Source of the DNA: JANQSS01 sp965249735
Lineage (GTDB): Bacteria; Bacteroidota; Bacteroidia; Chitinophagales; Saprospiraceae
NCBI GenBank assembly: GCA_965249735.1
Contig: CBDFMS010000022.1
Coordinates: 62,001 to 126,000 of the forward strand
Direction: 5' to 3'
Length of the DNA stretch: 64,000 nt
Positions 27,004 through 35,128 of this stretch are shown here, in pieces (positions within the stretch are counted from its first letter, which is position 1; each line of letters opens with the position of its first letter). The notes under the pieces are model-generated. The model worked only from the letters and a program-made list of their open reading frames with translations, did not search any database and was not told the DNA's origin. Made by a program: the position numbers and the translations under genes.

Positions 27004-27681
27004 TTAATCTCCCGATCCACTCAAGTTAAAGAGTAGAAAAAGAAACATGACCAGGGACGACAAGGCCGCAGCCACATATGTCAATCCTGCCCACTTGAGT
27101 GCATCTTTGGCCCCTTCCAGAGAATCACTCACAGCATTTCCGCTATTTTCAAGCCATTGCAGAGCGCGATTTGTCGCATCGAACTCAACAGGTAATGTCA
27201 CCAGACTAAAGAGTGTTGTAACAAGAAATGACACCATCACAATCACCAGAAGCTGCGGGAAGTTCCCTGCCATTGCAAAAGCTGCAAAGAGCAGCCACTG
27301 TTGGATTGTTGCGGCTCCTTTGACATAAGGGACCATTGCCGATCGAAATTTGAGGAATCCATAGGCCTCTGCATGTTGGACGGCATGACCACATTCGTGG
27401 GATGCGACAGCTGCTGCCATGACAGACGCACTCGCATATATCGGTGGACTTAGCGTGATTGTTTTGTTCATTGGATTATAATGATCACTCAAAAACCCCT
27501 TTCCTTCCACAACTTTGACGTCATGTAAGCCATAGCTCGATAACATCTCTAGTGCTACCTGAGCACCTGATTTACGACCCGGATTGGCAATTTGGCTATA
27601 CTTCCTGAATCGCGCTTTGAGCTGGCCATTGACATACATGCCAGAAATCGATAATAGTCCTATGAGTAGAATAATTCCCAT
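27004..27681 (-). CDS. YugP-type neutral zinc metallopeptidase (Zn_peptidase_2)
   Basis: The protein has 225 aa. It has an N-terminal membrane helix (MGIILLIGLLSISGMYV), the zinc motif H95-E-C-G-H99 (SHECGHAVQHAEAYG), then two or three further hydrophobic helices in the C-terminal half. This is the layout of the PF04298 family (YugP), integral membrane proteases of unknown substrate. It lies 22 bp downstream of serS and upstream of frr. Confidence 0.92.
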   Translation of the reverse strand: MGIILLIGLLSISGMYVNGQLKARFRKYSQIANPGRKSGAQVALEMLSSYGLHDVKVVEGKGFLSDHYNPMNKTITLSPPIYASASVMAAAVASHECGHAVQHAEAYGFLKFRSAMVPYVKGAATIQQWLLFAAFAMAGNFPQLLVIVMVSFLVTTLFSLVTLPVEFDATNRALQWLENSGNAVSDSLEGAKDALKWAGLTYVAAALSSLVMFLFLLFNLSGSGD

Positions 27682-27703
27682 ATCAGCTATAACCCAGCAA
27701 CGC

Positions 27704-28987
27704 CTATTTTAATTCAATTTTATCAAAGCCCGTATAGGGTCTCAGGATTTCAGGTATCACAATGCCATCTTCAACCTGGTTATTTTCGAGTAATGAGGCC
27801 ATGATTCTTGGTAGAGCCAGGGCACTACCATTAAGCGTATGTGCCAGTATATTTTTTTTATCTCTTCGCAATCTCAACTTCAATCGATTTGCTTGAAATG
27901 TCTCACAATTGGATACTGAGCTGACTTCCAGCCAACGCTCCTGTGATGCTGAAAACACTTCAAAATCATAGGTCATGGTTGATGCAAATCCTAAATCTCC
28001 TCCACAAAGTCGAACGATACGATACGGAAGTTCTAGTTTTTTCAGGACAGAAGCGACATGTTCCACCATGGAATCAAGCGCCAGATAAGATTGCTCCGGT
28101 GCTGTTAATTGGACGATCTCCACTTTATCAAACTGATGCAATCGATTCAGTCCTTTGACATGAGCGCCATAAGAACCTGCTTCACGTCTGAAACAAGGAG
28201 TAAAACTTGTCACTTTTATTGGCAAATCACCTTCATCCAGGATCTCGCCGCGATACAAATTGGCCAAAGGCAACTCGGACGTTGGTATCAGGTAGAGGTT
28301 GTCTTTTTCAACATGGTACATCTGCCCTTCTTTATCCGGTAAATGACCGGTAGCACGGGCCGAACTTTCATTAACCATGACGGGAGGAATGTACTCAAGG
28401 TATCCTGCGTCTTCTGCCTGATCCAGAAAGAATGATATCAGCGCGCGTTGCAATTTTGCTCCCTGTCCCCTAAAAATGACAAAGCCGGATCCGGTCAGTT
28501 TTGCCCCCAGCGGAAAATCAATCAAGCCATATTTGTCGGCCAATTCCCAATGTGGCTGGTGGTTCTGAGGTAGCACCGGCATTGGGCCATCCCAGGCTTG
28601 TACGACTTCATTTTCCGAATCATCATTCCCCGGAGGTACAAGTTTGTGCGGAATGTTAGGCAGTTGGAGTAGGTGATTTTCGAGATCGGTTTTAACTTGT
28701 TTGGCACGCTGATCCCGTTCGTTGATTTTATCATTTAGCGCTGTTACTTCCGACTTTTTCTTACCGGCTTCCTCTTTCTGGCCACTTTTAAACAGATCGC
28801 CTATGGCCTTTGACAATTGATTACGGGTAAAATTGAGTTCATCCATTTCTGACTGAAGTTCTTTGCGCTCCAGGTCCAGCTTAATGATGTGATCGACACG
28901 CTCCAAATCATCGGCAGCCATGTTCCGAATTTCATATCCTTTTAGGATTCGTTCTCGCTCTGTATGAAAAAATTTAAGTTCTAGCAT
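27704..28987 (-). CDS. serS: Seryl-tRNA synthetase
   Basis: The protein has 427 aa. The N-terminal antiparallel coiled-coil arm (residues about 30-100) binds the long variable arm of tRNA-Ser. The class II catalytic core shows TSELPLANLYRGEILDEGDL, motif 2 FTPCFRREAGSYGAHVKG and motif 3 region SNCETFQANRLKLR. It charges tRNA with serine. It is the first gene of the leftward serS-yugP-frr group, diverging from rho. Confidence 0.98.
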   Translation of the reverse strand: MLELKFFHTERERILKGYEIRNMAADDLERVDHIIKLDLERKELQSEMDELNFTRNQLSKAIGDLFKSGQKEEAGKKKSEVTALNDKINERDQRAKQVKTDLENHLLQLPNIPHKLVPPGNDDSENEVVQAWDGPMPVLPQNHQPHWELADKYGLIDFPLGAKLTGSGFVIFRGQGAKLQRALISFFLDQAEDAGYLEYIPPVMVNESSARATGHLPDKEGQMYHVEKDNLYLIPTSELPLANLYRGEILDEGDLPIKVTSFTPCFRREAGSYGAHVKGLNRLHQFDKVEIVQLTAPEQSYLALDSMVEHVASVLKKLELPYRIVRLCGGDLGFASTMTYDFEVFSASQERWLEVSSVSNCETFQANRLKLRLRRDKKNILAHTLNGSALALPRIMASLLENNQVEDGIVIPEILRPYTGFDKIELK

Positions 28988-29224
28988 ATGTTTCTGCTTA
29001 GCTGTTCGTTAATAAGATAAGCGGCAAAAATACATGTCGCCGGAGAGATACATACTATGGGATGTGTGAAAAAAGGTTTACATTTGCTTTTGAAAATATA
29101 AGCTTCACTCCTTGTAGCTTTTAATTCCGTCTTAACTTTCCTTTTTATCAGTAGGTTTTTAAGTCCAGTAAGAAGGTAAATATAATTCGAGTATTATATT
29201 AATTAATCATAAATACTACACTTG

Positions 29225-30856
29225 ATGTACGACATTTTGCAGCTGAATGAAATGCTGGTGCCTGAACTTAAAGATCTGGCTGAAAAGATGGGCCTCAAAG
29301 CCTATAAAAGACTAGCTAAGCAGGATTTAATCTATAAAATTCTTGACCATCAAGCGATTACAGGTGGCAATGGTACTTCTACCAAGAAAGAAGAACCTGC
29401 TAAAACGAATCAATCGGCGCAAAGGAAAGAGAAAAAATCCTTTGATAAGGACCAGCGTAAACCTGAAAAAAGAGAAGAATTCACGCGTGATAGAACGCAG
29501 CGACATAAGAAGCCAATGTCGTCCGGCGGTGATCGAGATGATCGAGGAAAAGACAGACAAACTTCAGAGCAAAAAAGATCAAACCCGGAACAGAAAAGAT
29601 CGACTCCGGAACAAAAAAGACCCGCCCACGACAATCGAAACAGAGATAAAGACGCTCAAAAGCCACGACCTGACCATCGAAAAGATGAGCAGAAAGTTAA
29701 AAAAGAAGAACCAAAAAATGCATTTGTTGTAGAGCTCGATGGAATTATCGAGGGAGAAGGTGTTCTTGAAATGATGCCTGATGGCTATGGTTTTTTGCGC
29801 TCTGCTGATTACAATTATTTATCCTCTCCTGACGATATTTATGTGTCCCCCTCTCAGATAAAATTATTCGGTTTGAAGACCGGCGATACGGTACTCGGTG
29901 CCATCCGCCCACCAAAAGAAGGCGAAAAATACTTTGCACTGCTTCGGGTAAGTTTGATCAATGGGATAGATCCGCAGAACATACGAGATCGGGTGCCGTT
30001 TGATTTTTTAACACCGTTGTTCCCGAATGAAAAATTCAATCTGACCTCACATCCTGCCGGAAAAGATTTTGGTAATCGCATGATCGATTTATTTGCTCCG
30101 ATAGGAAAAGGACAACGTGGACTGATCGTAGCGCAACCGAAAACTGGTAAGACCTTTTTATTAAAAGATGTTGCGAATGCCATCGCCACCAATCATCCGG
30201 AAGTGTATTTATTGGTGCTTTTGATCGATGAACGTCCGGAAGAAGTAACCGATATGCAGCGAAATGTTAATGCCGAAGTTGTTGCTTCGACATTTGACGA
30301 ACCTGCAGACAACCACGTTCGGGTCGCCAATATTGTATTGGAAAAAGCCAAACGATTGACTGAGTGTGGTCATGATGTTGTTATTCTTCTCGATTCAATT
30401 ACGCGACTAGCGCGCGCTTACAATACAGTTGCCCCTGCAAGTGGCAAAGTGCTATCAGGTGGTGTTGAAGCAAATGCTCTTCACAAACCGAAGAAATTCT
30501 TTGGTGCAGCACGCAAAATCGAAAATGGAGGATCACTGACCATTCTTGCAACTGCCTTGACTGAAACAGGATCGAAAATGGACGGTGTCATCTTTGAGGA
30601 ATTCAAAGGCACAGGAAATATGGAATTGCAGTTGGATCGAACTTTAGCCAACCGACGCCTCTTCCCAGCCATTGACTTGCCAAAATCAAGTACACGTCGA
30701 GATGATCTTTTATTGGATGACAGCACATTATCACGTGTCATCATCCTTCGAAATCACCTTGCCGACATGAAGCCTGAAGAAGCAATGGAATTTTTCCTCA
30801 AGCAGATGCGGTCAACGCGGAGCAACGACGAACTGCTCGCTTCGATGAACTCATAA
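29225..30856 (+). CDS. rho: Transcription termination factor Rho with a long charged insertion
   Basis: The protein has 543 aa from the ATG at 29225; a TTG three bases earlier is less likely. It has an N-terminal Rho_N helix domain (LKDLAEKMGLKAYKRLAKQD), then about 115 residues rich in K, R, E, D, Q with repeated EQKRSTPEQKRP-like units (about 48-165). The cold-shock RNA-binding domain begins GEGVLEMMPDGYGFLRS. The ATPase core has Walker A QPKTGKTF, the DERPEEVTDM loop, and Walker B VVILLDSITRLARAYN. The inserted linker is common in Bacteroidota and Actinobacteria and may bind RNA or form condensates (family knowledge). The catalytic core is intact. Confidence 0.97.
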   Translation: MYDILQLNEMLVPELKDLAEKMGLKAYKRLAKQDLIYKILDHQAITGGNGTSTKKEEPAKTNQSAQRKEKKSFDKDQRKPEKREEFTRDRTQRHKKPMSSGGDRDDRGKDRQTSEQKRSNPEQKRSTPEQKRPAHDNRNRDKDAQKPRPDHRKDEQKVKKEEPKNAFVVELDGIIEGEGVLEMMPDGYGFLRSADYNYLSSPDDIYVSPSQIKLFGLKTGDTVLGAIRPPKEGEKYFALLRVSLINGIDPQNIRDRVPFDFLTPLFPNEKFNLTSHPAGKDFGNRMIDLFAPIGKGQRGLIVAQPKTGKTFLLKDVANAIATNHPEVYLLVLLIDERPEEVTDMQRNVNAEVVASTFDEPADNHVRVANIVLEKAKRLTECGHDVVILLDSITRLARAYNTVAPASGKVLSGGVEANALHKPKKFFGAARKIENGGSLTILATALTETGSKMDGVIFEEFKGTGNMELQLDRTLANRRLFPAIDLPKSSTRRDDLLLDDSTLSRVIILRNHLADMKPEEAMEFFLKQMRSTRSNDELLASMNS

Positions 30857-30903
30857 AAAACACGACAAGTCACTCGAACTCAAATTCGTCAATTATTGAC
30901 TTG

Positions 30904-30931
30904 TTGATTAATGAAATAGTGCCTACATTTG
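30904..30931 (+). promoter_or_regulatory. Promoter of rpmH (and probably rnpA)
   Basis: TTG at 30904-30906 and TACATTTG at 30924-30931 are separated by 17 bp, a full match to the Bacteroidota consensus TTG-N17-20-TAnnTTTG. It lies about 55 bp upstream of the rpmH ATG. Confidence 0.8.
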
Positions 30932-30986
30932 CCGCTCCTAAAAATTAGGGGCAAAAGGCAAAAAAAAGCCTCAAAAAGATATTCTG

Positions 30987-31142
30987 ATGAAAAGGACGTA
31001 TCAACCATCGCGAAGAAAGAGAAACAACAAACACGGTTTCAGATCCAGAATGAAGACCAAAAACGGTCAAAAACTCATAGCACGCAGACGTGCTAAAGGA
31101 CGTACCAAACTTTCCGTGTCTGACGAGCGAACGCTCAAATAG
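30987..31142 (+). CDS. rpmH: 50S ribosomal protein L34
   Basis: I translated this short frame by hand: 51 aa, beginning MKRTYQPSRRKRNNKHGFR, followed by RMKTKNGQKLIARRRAKGR, the diagnostic L34 sequence. The length is typical (44-52). It is the usual neighbour of rnpA, as here 65 bp downstream. Confidence 0.98.
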   Translation: MKRTYQPSRRKRNNKHGFRSRMKTKNGQKLIARRRAKGRTKLSVSDERTLK

Positions 31143-31170
31143 CATACTCATATACCTATTGTATATTTGA

Positions 31171-31206
31171 AAGAACATCTTTCTTGCGGAAAGATGTTCT
31201 TTTTTT
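31171..31206 (+). terminator. Strong intrinsic terminator/attenuator abutting the rnpA start codon
   Basis: A perfect 12-bp stem (31172-31183 with 31189-31200, loop TTGCG), extendable by one A-T pair, is followed by six T residues at 31201-31206. The very next bases are the rnpA ATG. It would end most rpmH transcripts and leave rnpA to read-through or to a promoter inside the hairpin region. Confidence 0.85.
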
Positions 31207-31599
31207 ATGTTCAGATCCAGCCTTCATAAATGTGAGCGTGTCAAATCGCGCAAATTGATCACCAGCTTATTCGAGCATGGGAAGAAAGTTCAGCAAGGCC
31301 CTCTTCTCCTTTTTTGGAAGCCACTAAATCCGGAAGAAGCTACCGCTCAATTGATGTTTGGTGTGAGTGTCTCAAAGCGAAAATTTAAACGAGCCGTTGA
31401 TCGCAATCTCATCAAACGAAGAATTCGAGAGGCCTTTCGACTTCAAAAAGTAACATTGCTTGAGCAACTTCAGAACGACGACAAATCATACGCTTTGTTC
31501 GTTGTGTATGTGGGTTTATCAATTAATAAATATCCTGTCATCGACGAGACTATGAAAAAAATGTTGAAAAAATGGCTATCCAGGATAAATGAAAGTTAA
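31207..31599 (+). CDS. rnpA: Ribonuclease P protein component
   Basis: The protein has 130 aa. The RNR motif region reads KRAVDRNLIKRRIREAFRL, and the N-terminus CERVKSRKLITSLFEHGKK is typical. It binds the RNase P RNA and helps process the 5' ends of tRNA precursors. The only in-frame early ATG is 31207, which directly follows the terminator T-run, so there is no room for a normal ribosome binding site. Confidence 0.95.
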   Translation: MFRSSLHKCERVKSRKLITSLFEHGKKVQQGPLLLFWKPLNPEEATAQLMFGVSVSKRKFKRAVDRNLIKRRIREAFRLQKVTLLEQLQNDDKSYALFVVYVGLSINKYPVIDETMKKMLKKWLSRINES

Positions 31600-31638
31600 T
31601 ACCTTAGCTATCTAAGTTTTAGTATCTAAATCGAGAAC

Positions 31639-32154
31639 ATGCATCTAATCAAATTTTACTGTTTGCTCTTAGGCATGTGCACAATTTCCATTTCAACAGC
31701 TCAGAAAGTATTACAACTCGAAACCCGGGGAAAAATCAAAACTCAAAAGTTCTACCTGGGCGATGAATTAAGTGTTCAACTTACGAATGAAAAATTTTGG
31801 CGTCATACTACTTTAATAAATGTGGACCTGGATGATCTGCAGATTGAGTTCGATTTTGGTGCTGCTACCATCAATGAAATTAAGGCGATAAAAACTCCAC
31901 AGCAACGATATAGGGGAAAAAATTGGCGGAACAAATTATTAATATCCAGTGCAGGGTTTATTCTATATGCACCACTTGAATTAATATATCAGGATGATCC
32001 AAACTGGAATCTTATAGCAGGAGGAATTGGACTGGGCGTTTTAGGGCTGATTCTCAAACCGGTCATGGATGTATTTTCCAAACACAATATTGGTGGTCGA
32101 AAACGCCTGAGATTATTGGATTTGACTTACGTTGCCCCTCAAAATCAACCGTAA
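31639..32154 (+). CDS. Exported hypothetical protein with a C-terminal hydrophobic hairpin
   Basis: The protein has 171 aa. A signal peptide (FYCLLLGMCTISISTAQ) is followed by a small beta-rich domain (LETRGKIKTQKFYLGDELSV). Near the C-terminus are two hydrophobic segments (LLISSAGFILYAPLELIY and LIAGGIGLGVLGLILKPVMD). It recalls small conserved Bacteroidota envelope proteins with unknown role. It starts 39 bp after rnpA and may share its transcript. Confidence 0.8.
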   Translation: MHLIKFYCLLLGMCTISISTAQKVLQLETRGKIKTQKFYLGDELSVQLTNEKFWRHTTLINVDLDDLQIEFDFGAATINEIKAIKTPQQRYRGKNWRNKLLISSAGFILYAPLELIYQDDPNWNLIAGGIGLGVLGLILKPVMDVFSKHNIGGRKRLRLLDLTYVAPQNQP

Positions 32155-32172
32155 ACATTTATATGCTTCACA

Positions 32173-32511
32173 TCAATGTAATTTCCTTCCATTTGGTACC
32201 ATCTGTTCCAAAGTGGCAATCACAATCGCACCATCTTCATTGGCACATCCTGTCAATAGAAACTCGGATACCATGGATCCGATTTGTTTCGAAGGAAAAT
32301 TAATAACCCCTAAGATCTGCTTACCTATGAGGTAGTCGGGGCTGTATAATTTGGTCACCTGGGCACTGGTCTTTTTTATTCCGATTTCCGGTCCAAAATC
32401 AACTTGAATGATGTAGGCGGGTTTGCGCGCTTCAGGAAATTCTTTTACAGCAACCACAGTTCCTGAAAATATTCCAACTTTTTCAAAATCATTCCAGATA
32501 ATTTGTTCCAT
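32173..32511 (-). CDS. csaA: CsaA-like tRNA-binding-domain protein
   Basis: The protein has 112 aa and is a single OB-fold tRNA_bind domain. Visible signatures are DFEKVGIFSGTVVAVKEFPEARKPAYII near the start (split for length: DFEKVGIFSGTVV, then EFPEARKPAYII), VTKLYSPDYLIGKQILGVIN and MVSEFLLTGCANEDG. CsaA is described as an export-linked chaperone but its fold binds tRNA-like RNA. It follows the lipoprotein gene by 12 bp and belongs to the gpmI transcript. Confidence 0.93.
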   Translation of the reverse strand: MEQIIWNDFEKVGIFSGTVVAVKEFPEARKPAYIIQVDFGPEIGIKKTSAQVTKLYSPDYLIGKQILGVINFPSKQIGSMVSEFLLTGCANEDGAIVIATLEQMVPNGRKLH

Positions 32512-32523
32512 AAGATTATATAT

Positions 32524-33072
32524 TTATTTCGATTTCCAAGTCAAATAGTTTTGGGTGTAAACCGTATCCGATTGAACTTTGTCTACATAAAATGTATTCA
32601 ATTCGAACATGGACTCGGGATCAAACTGATATGATTGCACAAAATTACCAAGTAACGAATTTTTTTTCTTTGCGCCGGCTAATGAAACAACCAGGTCTTT
32701 TTCTTTACAAACCCGCATAAACGAAATATCTGATTCCCCTTTTGGTATATATTCATGGCATATGATATTTTCAGAGGTCTTTTTTTCCACATGAAATCCA
32801 CTACCACGTTCGCGGCGATTAAAATTAAACCTGGAAATGATATGTGAGATTGAATCGATATTGTATGTATCGAAATAGAGCGTATCACGCGCATCATCAT
32901 TAATGCTAATCAAAAATACCTCGTTTAGTCTAGGGTGCTCTTTTTTTATTTCCGAAAAATATTTATCGAGATCAAATGCTACTTGCTGCTCGGTCTGCTC
33001 TTCTCCCGTCAAACATGAAGAAATAAGCATCGGAATAATGAGAATCAATATCAATAATTTGGTTGTTCTCAT
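32524..33072 (-). CDS. Putative lipoprotein, function unknown
   Basis: The protein has 182 aa. The N-terminus MRTTKLLILILIIPMLISSC has the lipobox ISSC, so it is a lipid-anchored envelope protein. The mature part is beta-rich with no recognised motif. Its ATG overlaps the gpmI stop as ATGA, which indicates coupled translation. Confidence 0.85.
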   Translation of the reverse strand: MRTTKLLILILIIPMLISSCLTGEEQTEQQVAFDLDKYFSEIKKEHPRLNEVFLISINDDARDTLYFDTYNIDSISHIISRFNFNRRERGSGFHVEKKTSENIICHEYIPKGESDISFMRVCKEKDLVVSLAGAKKKNSLLGNFVQSYQFDPESMFELNTFYVDKVQSDTVYTQNYLTWKSK

Positions 33073-34580
33073 GTTCTAATTAGCGGATTACCTGTCATTT
33101 CATCATATATTTCCAGCCCTATGATATCGGCTAAAGTGACCGCTACATCGGCTAAAACACCTGCTTCTAATACCGAATCCGAATGGCCCGGATCGACGTA
33201 AATGCAGGGAACCGGATTCATACTATGTGCTGTATTGGGCGATCCATCATCGTTTATCATATAGTCAGAATTTCCATGGTCAGCGATAATGATAAAATGA
33301 TAACCTTTAGGTAGGGCCTTATCCAAGATCATACCCACACACGTATCGACCGTCTGCGCGGCTTCCATCGCTGCTTCAAAAACACCGGTATGACCTACCA
33401 TATCCGTATTTGCAAAGTTGAGACAAATGAAATCGGTATCGCGCTCATCCAGGTCTGCTAATAAGGCGTCTGTCAATTCCATAGCACTCATAGAAGGTTT
33501 CAAGTCGTAGGTGGCTACCTTAGGTGAATTCACAAGTATCCTTCTTTCTCCAGGAAAAGGTTCTTCACGTCCTCCGGAGAAAAAATAGGTCACATGGGGA
33601 TATTTTTCCGTCTCTGCCATCCGCAATTGACTTAGACCATTTTCGGCCAATAGCTGTCCGAATGTGCGTTCCAGGGGTTTTTTATCATAGACCACGTTGA
33701 TGCCATCAAATTTTTCATCATATGGTGTCATGCTATAAAATTTCAGTTTGAGGGCTTCTGTATTAACCTCGGGAAAGCTTTCTAAGGCCAACATCGATGT
33801 TAATTGTCGGGGGCGATCTGCCCGGAAATTGAAAAAAAGCAAATTGTCTCCGGATTCAATGAGACCTTCATCATCCAGGATGATGGGTTTGAGAAACTCA
33901 TCGGTCTCATTCGCAGCATACCGGGCTGTCAGAGTAGCTTCAACATCAGTACTTCGTTCGCCTTGTCCATTGGTAAGTAAATTATATGCCATAGCGGTTC
34001 GTTCCCACCGTTTATCACGATCCATGGCATAATACCTTCCAATGACTGTAGCCAAGTTGCTTCGTGTCGGCTTCATATGAGCTACCAGATCTGACAAATA
34101 TGATTTACCTCCCTGTGGATCTGTATCCCGACCGTCCATGAAGGCGTGAACATAGACCTTGTCAAGATCAAATTGTTCTGCCATGTCTATCAGGGCCATC
34201 AAATGTGTAATCTGAGAATGAACGCCACCGTCACTCACCAATCCGATGAGATGTAGCTTTTTACCGTTCTTTTTGGTTTCATTATAGAGTTTTACGAGCG
34301 AGGGCTGCGAAAAAAAAGCACCAGATTGAATGTCACGATCAATTCGCAGTAAATCCTGGTATACGACTCGTCCTGCACCAATATTCATGTGGCCAACTTC
34401 CGAATTGCCCATTTGGCCCGAGGGGAGTCCAACTTGCTCACCAAAAGTCGTAAGCGTCGAATTTGGGCATGTTCTTAATAATTCGTCCATGACAGGGGTA
34501 GGCGCCTGCGCAATGGCATCAGCATCAGGGTTGGAACCAAACCCCCATCCGTCCAGTATGAGTAGGATAGCTTTATTCAT
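33069..34580 (-). CDS. gpmI: 2,3-bisphosphoglycerate-independent phosphoglycerate mutase
   Basis: The protein has 503 aa. It starts AILLILDGWGFGSNPDADAI and contains the catalytic Ser60 in GQMGNSEVGHMNIGAGR. The alkaline-phosphatase-like metal sites are near HAFMDGRDTDP, DGGVHSQITHL, FANTDMVGHTG and IIADHGNSD. It interconverts 3- and 2-phosphoglycerate using Mn ions in glycolysis and gluconeogenesis. It leads the leftward run gpmI-lipoprotein-csaA. Confidence 0.98.
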   Translation of the reverse strand: MNKAILLILDGWGFGSNPDADAIAQAPTPVMDELLRTCPNSTLTTFGEQVGLPSGQMGNSEVGHMNIGAGRVVYQDLLRIDRDIQSGAFFSQPSLVKLYNETKKNGKKLHLIGLVSDGGVHSQITHLMALIDMAEQFDLDKVYVHAFMDGRDTDPQGGKSYLSDLVAHMKPTRSNLATVIGRYYAMDRDKRWERTAMAYNLLTNGQGERSTDVEATLTARYAANETDEFLKPIILDDEGLIESGDNLLFFNFRADRPRQLTSMLALESFPEVNTEALKLKFYSMTPYDEKFDGINVVYDKKPLERTFGQLLAENGLSQLRMAETEKYPHVTYFFSGGREEPFPGERRILVNSPKVATYDLKPSMSAMELTDALLADLDERDTDFICLNFANTDMVGHTGVFEAAMEAAQTVDTCVGMILDKALPKGYHFIIIADHGNSDYMINDDGSPNTAHSMNPVPCIYVDPGHSDSVLEAGVLADVAVTLADIIGLEIYDEMTGNPLIRT

Positions 34581-34723
34581 AATGTGTCACAAAGTAAACC
34601 ATAATACATGTTTGATTAATATAATATTGCCTCGTTTGTAAATGATTTTAGCAAAAGCGACGTTATATAATCTAACCGATCAATAAACAAGTTTAAAGCA
34701 AGATTGATCAAAGTTTTAAAAAT

Positions 34724-35104
34724 ATGAAAAGTCTGACCCTAATCATCTCATTACTAATCCTTTGCACTTTTGCCCAAGCGCAGAATACGCAGAAGATTGA
34801 AGCCGTTTTCAACTCAGGTAACGCTAGTGGACTGACGGATCAACTCGAAACTGATATCGAACTTTGTATAGGAAATGACGTCCTCTTCTTATCATCCGAC
34901 CAGGCCATCAAATCATTGAACAAGTGGTTTGCCAAAAACAAGCCTACCCATTTCAGTGGAAAGATAGTAGGCGGTTCCAGTGTAAAATATTACAACGGCA
35001 CGATGAAGAGTGAAAATGGCTCTTTTAGAATTTTTGTCTACTATGCAGATAAGAATGGCGCCTACAAAATTGATGAAATTCGGATTGTAGAAAAGAATAA
35101 TTAG
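34724..35104 (+). CDS. DUF4783 family exported protein
   Basis: The protein has 126 aa. It has a signal peptide (LTLIISLLILCTFAQAQ) and then the compact NTF2-like DUF4783 pattern: IEAVFNSGNASGLTDQL, the SSDQAIKSLNKWFAKNKP helix and SFRIFVYYADKNGAYKIDE. The family is widespread in Bacteroidota and has no known function. The gene diverges from gpmI and converges with the outer-membrane gene that follows. Confidence 0.9.
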   Translation: MKSLTLIISLLILCTFAQAQNTQKIEAVFNSGNASGLTDQLETDIELCIGNDVLFLSSDQAIKSLNKWFAKNKPTHFSGKIVGGSSVKYYNGTMKSENGSFRIFVYYADKNGAYKIDEIRIVEKNN

Positions 35105-35128
35105 AGTTCTTTCCGGCCATTGTATTTC

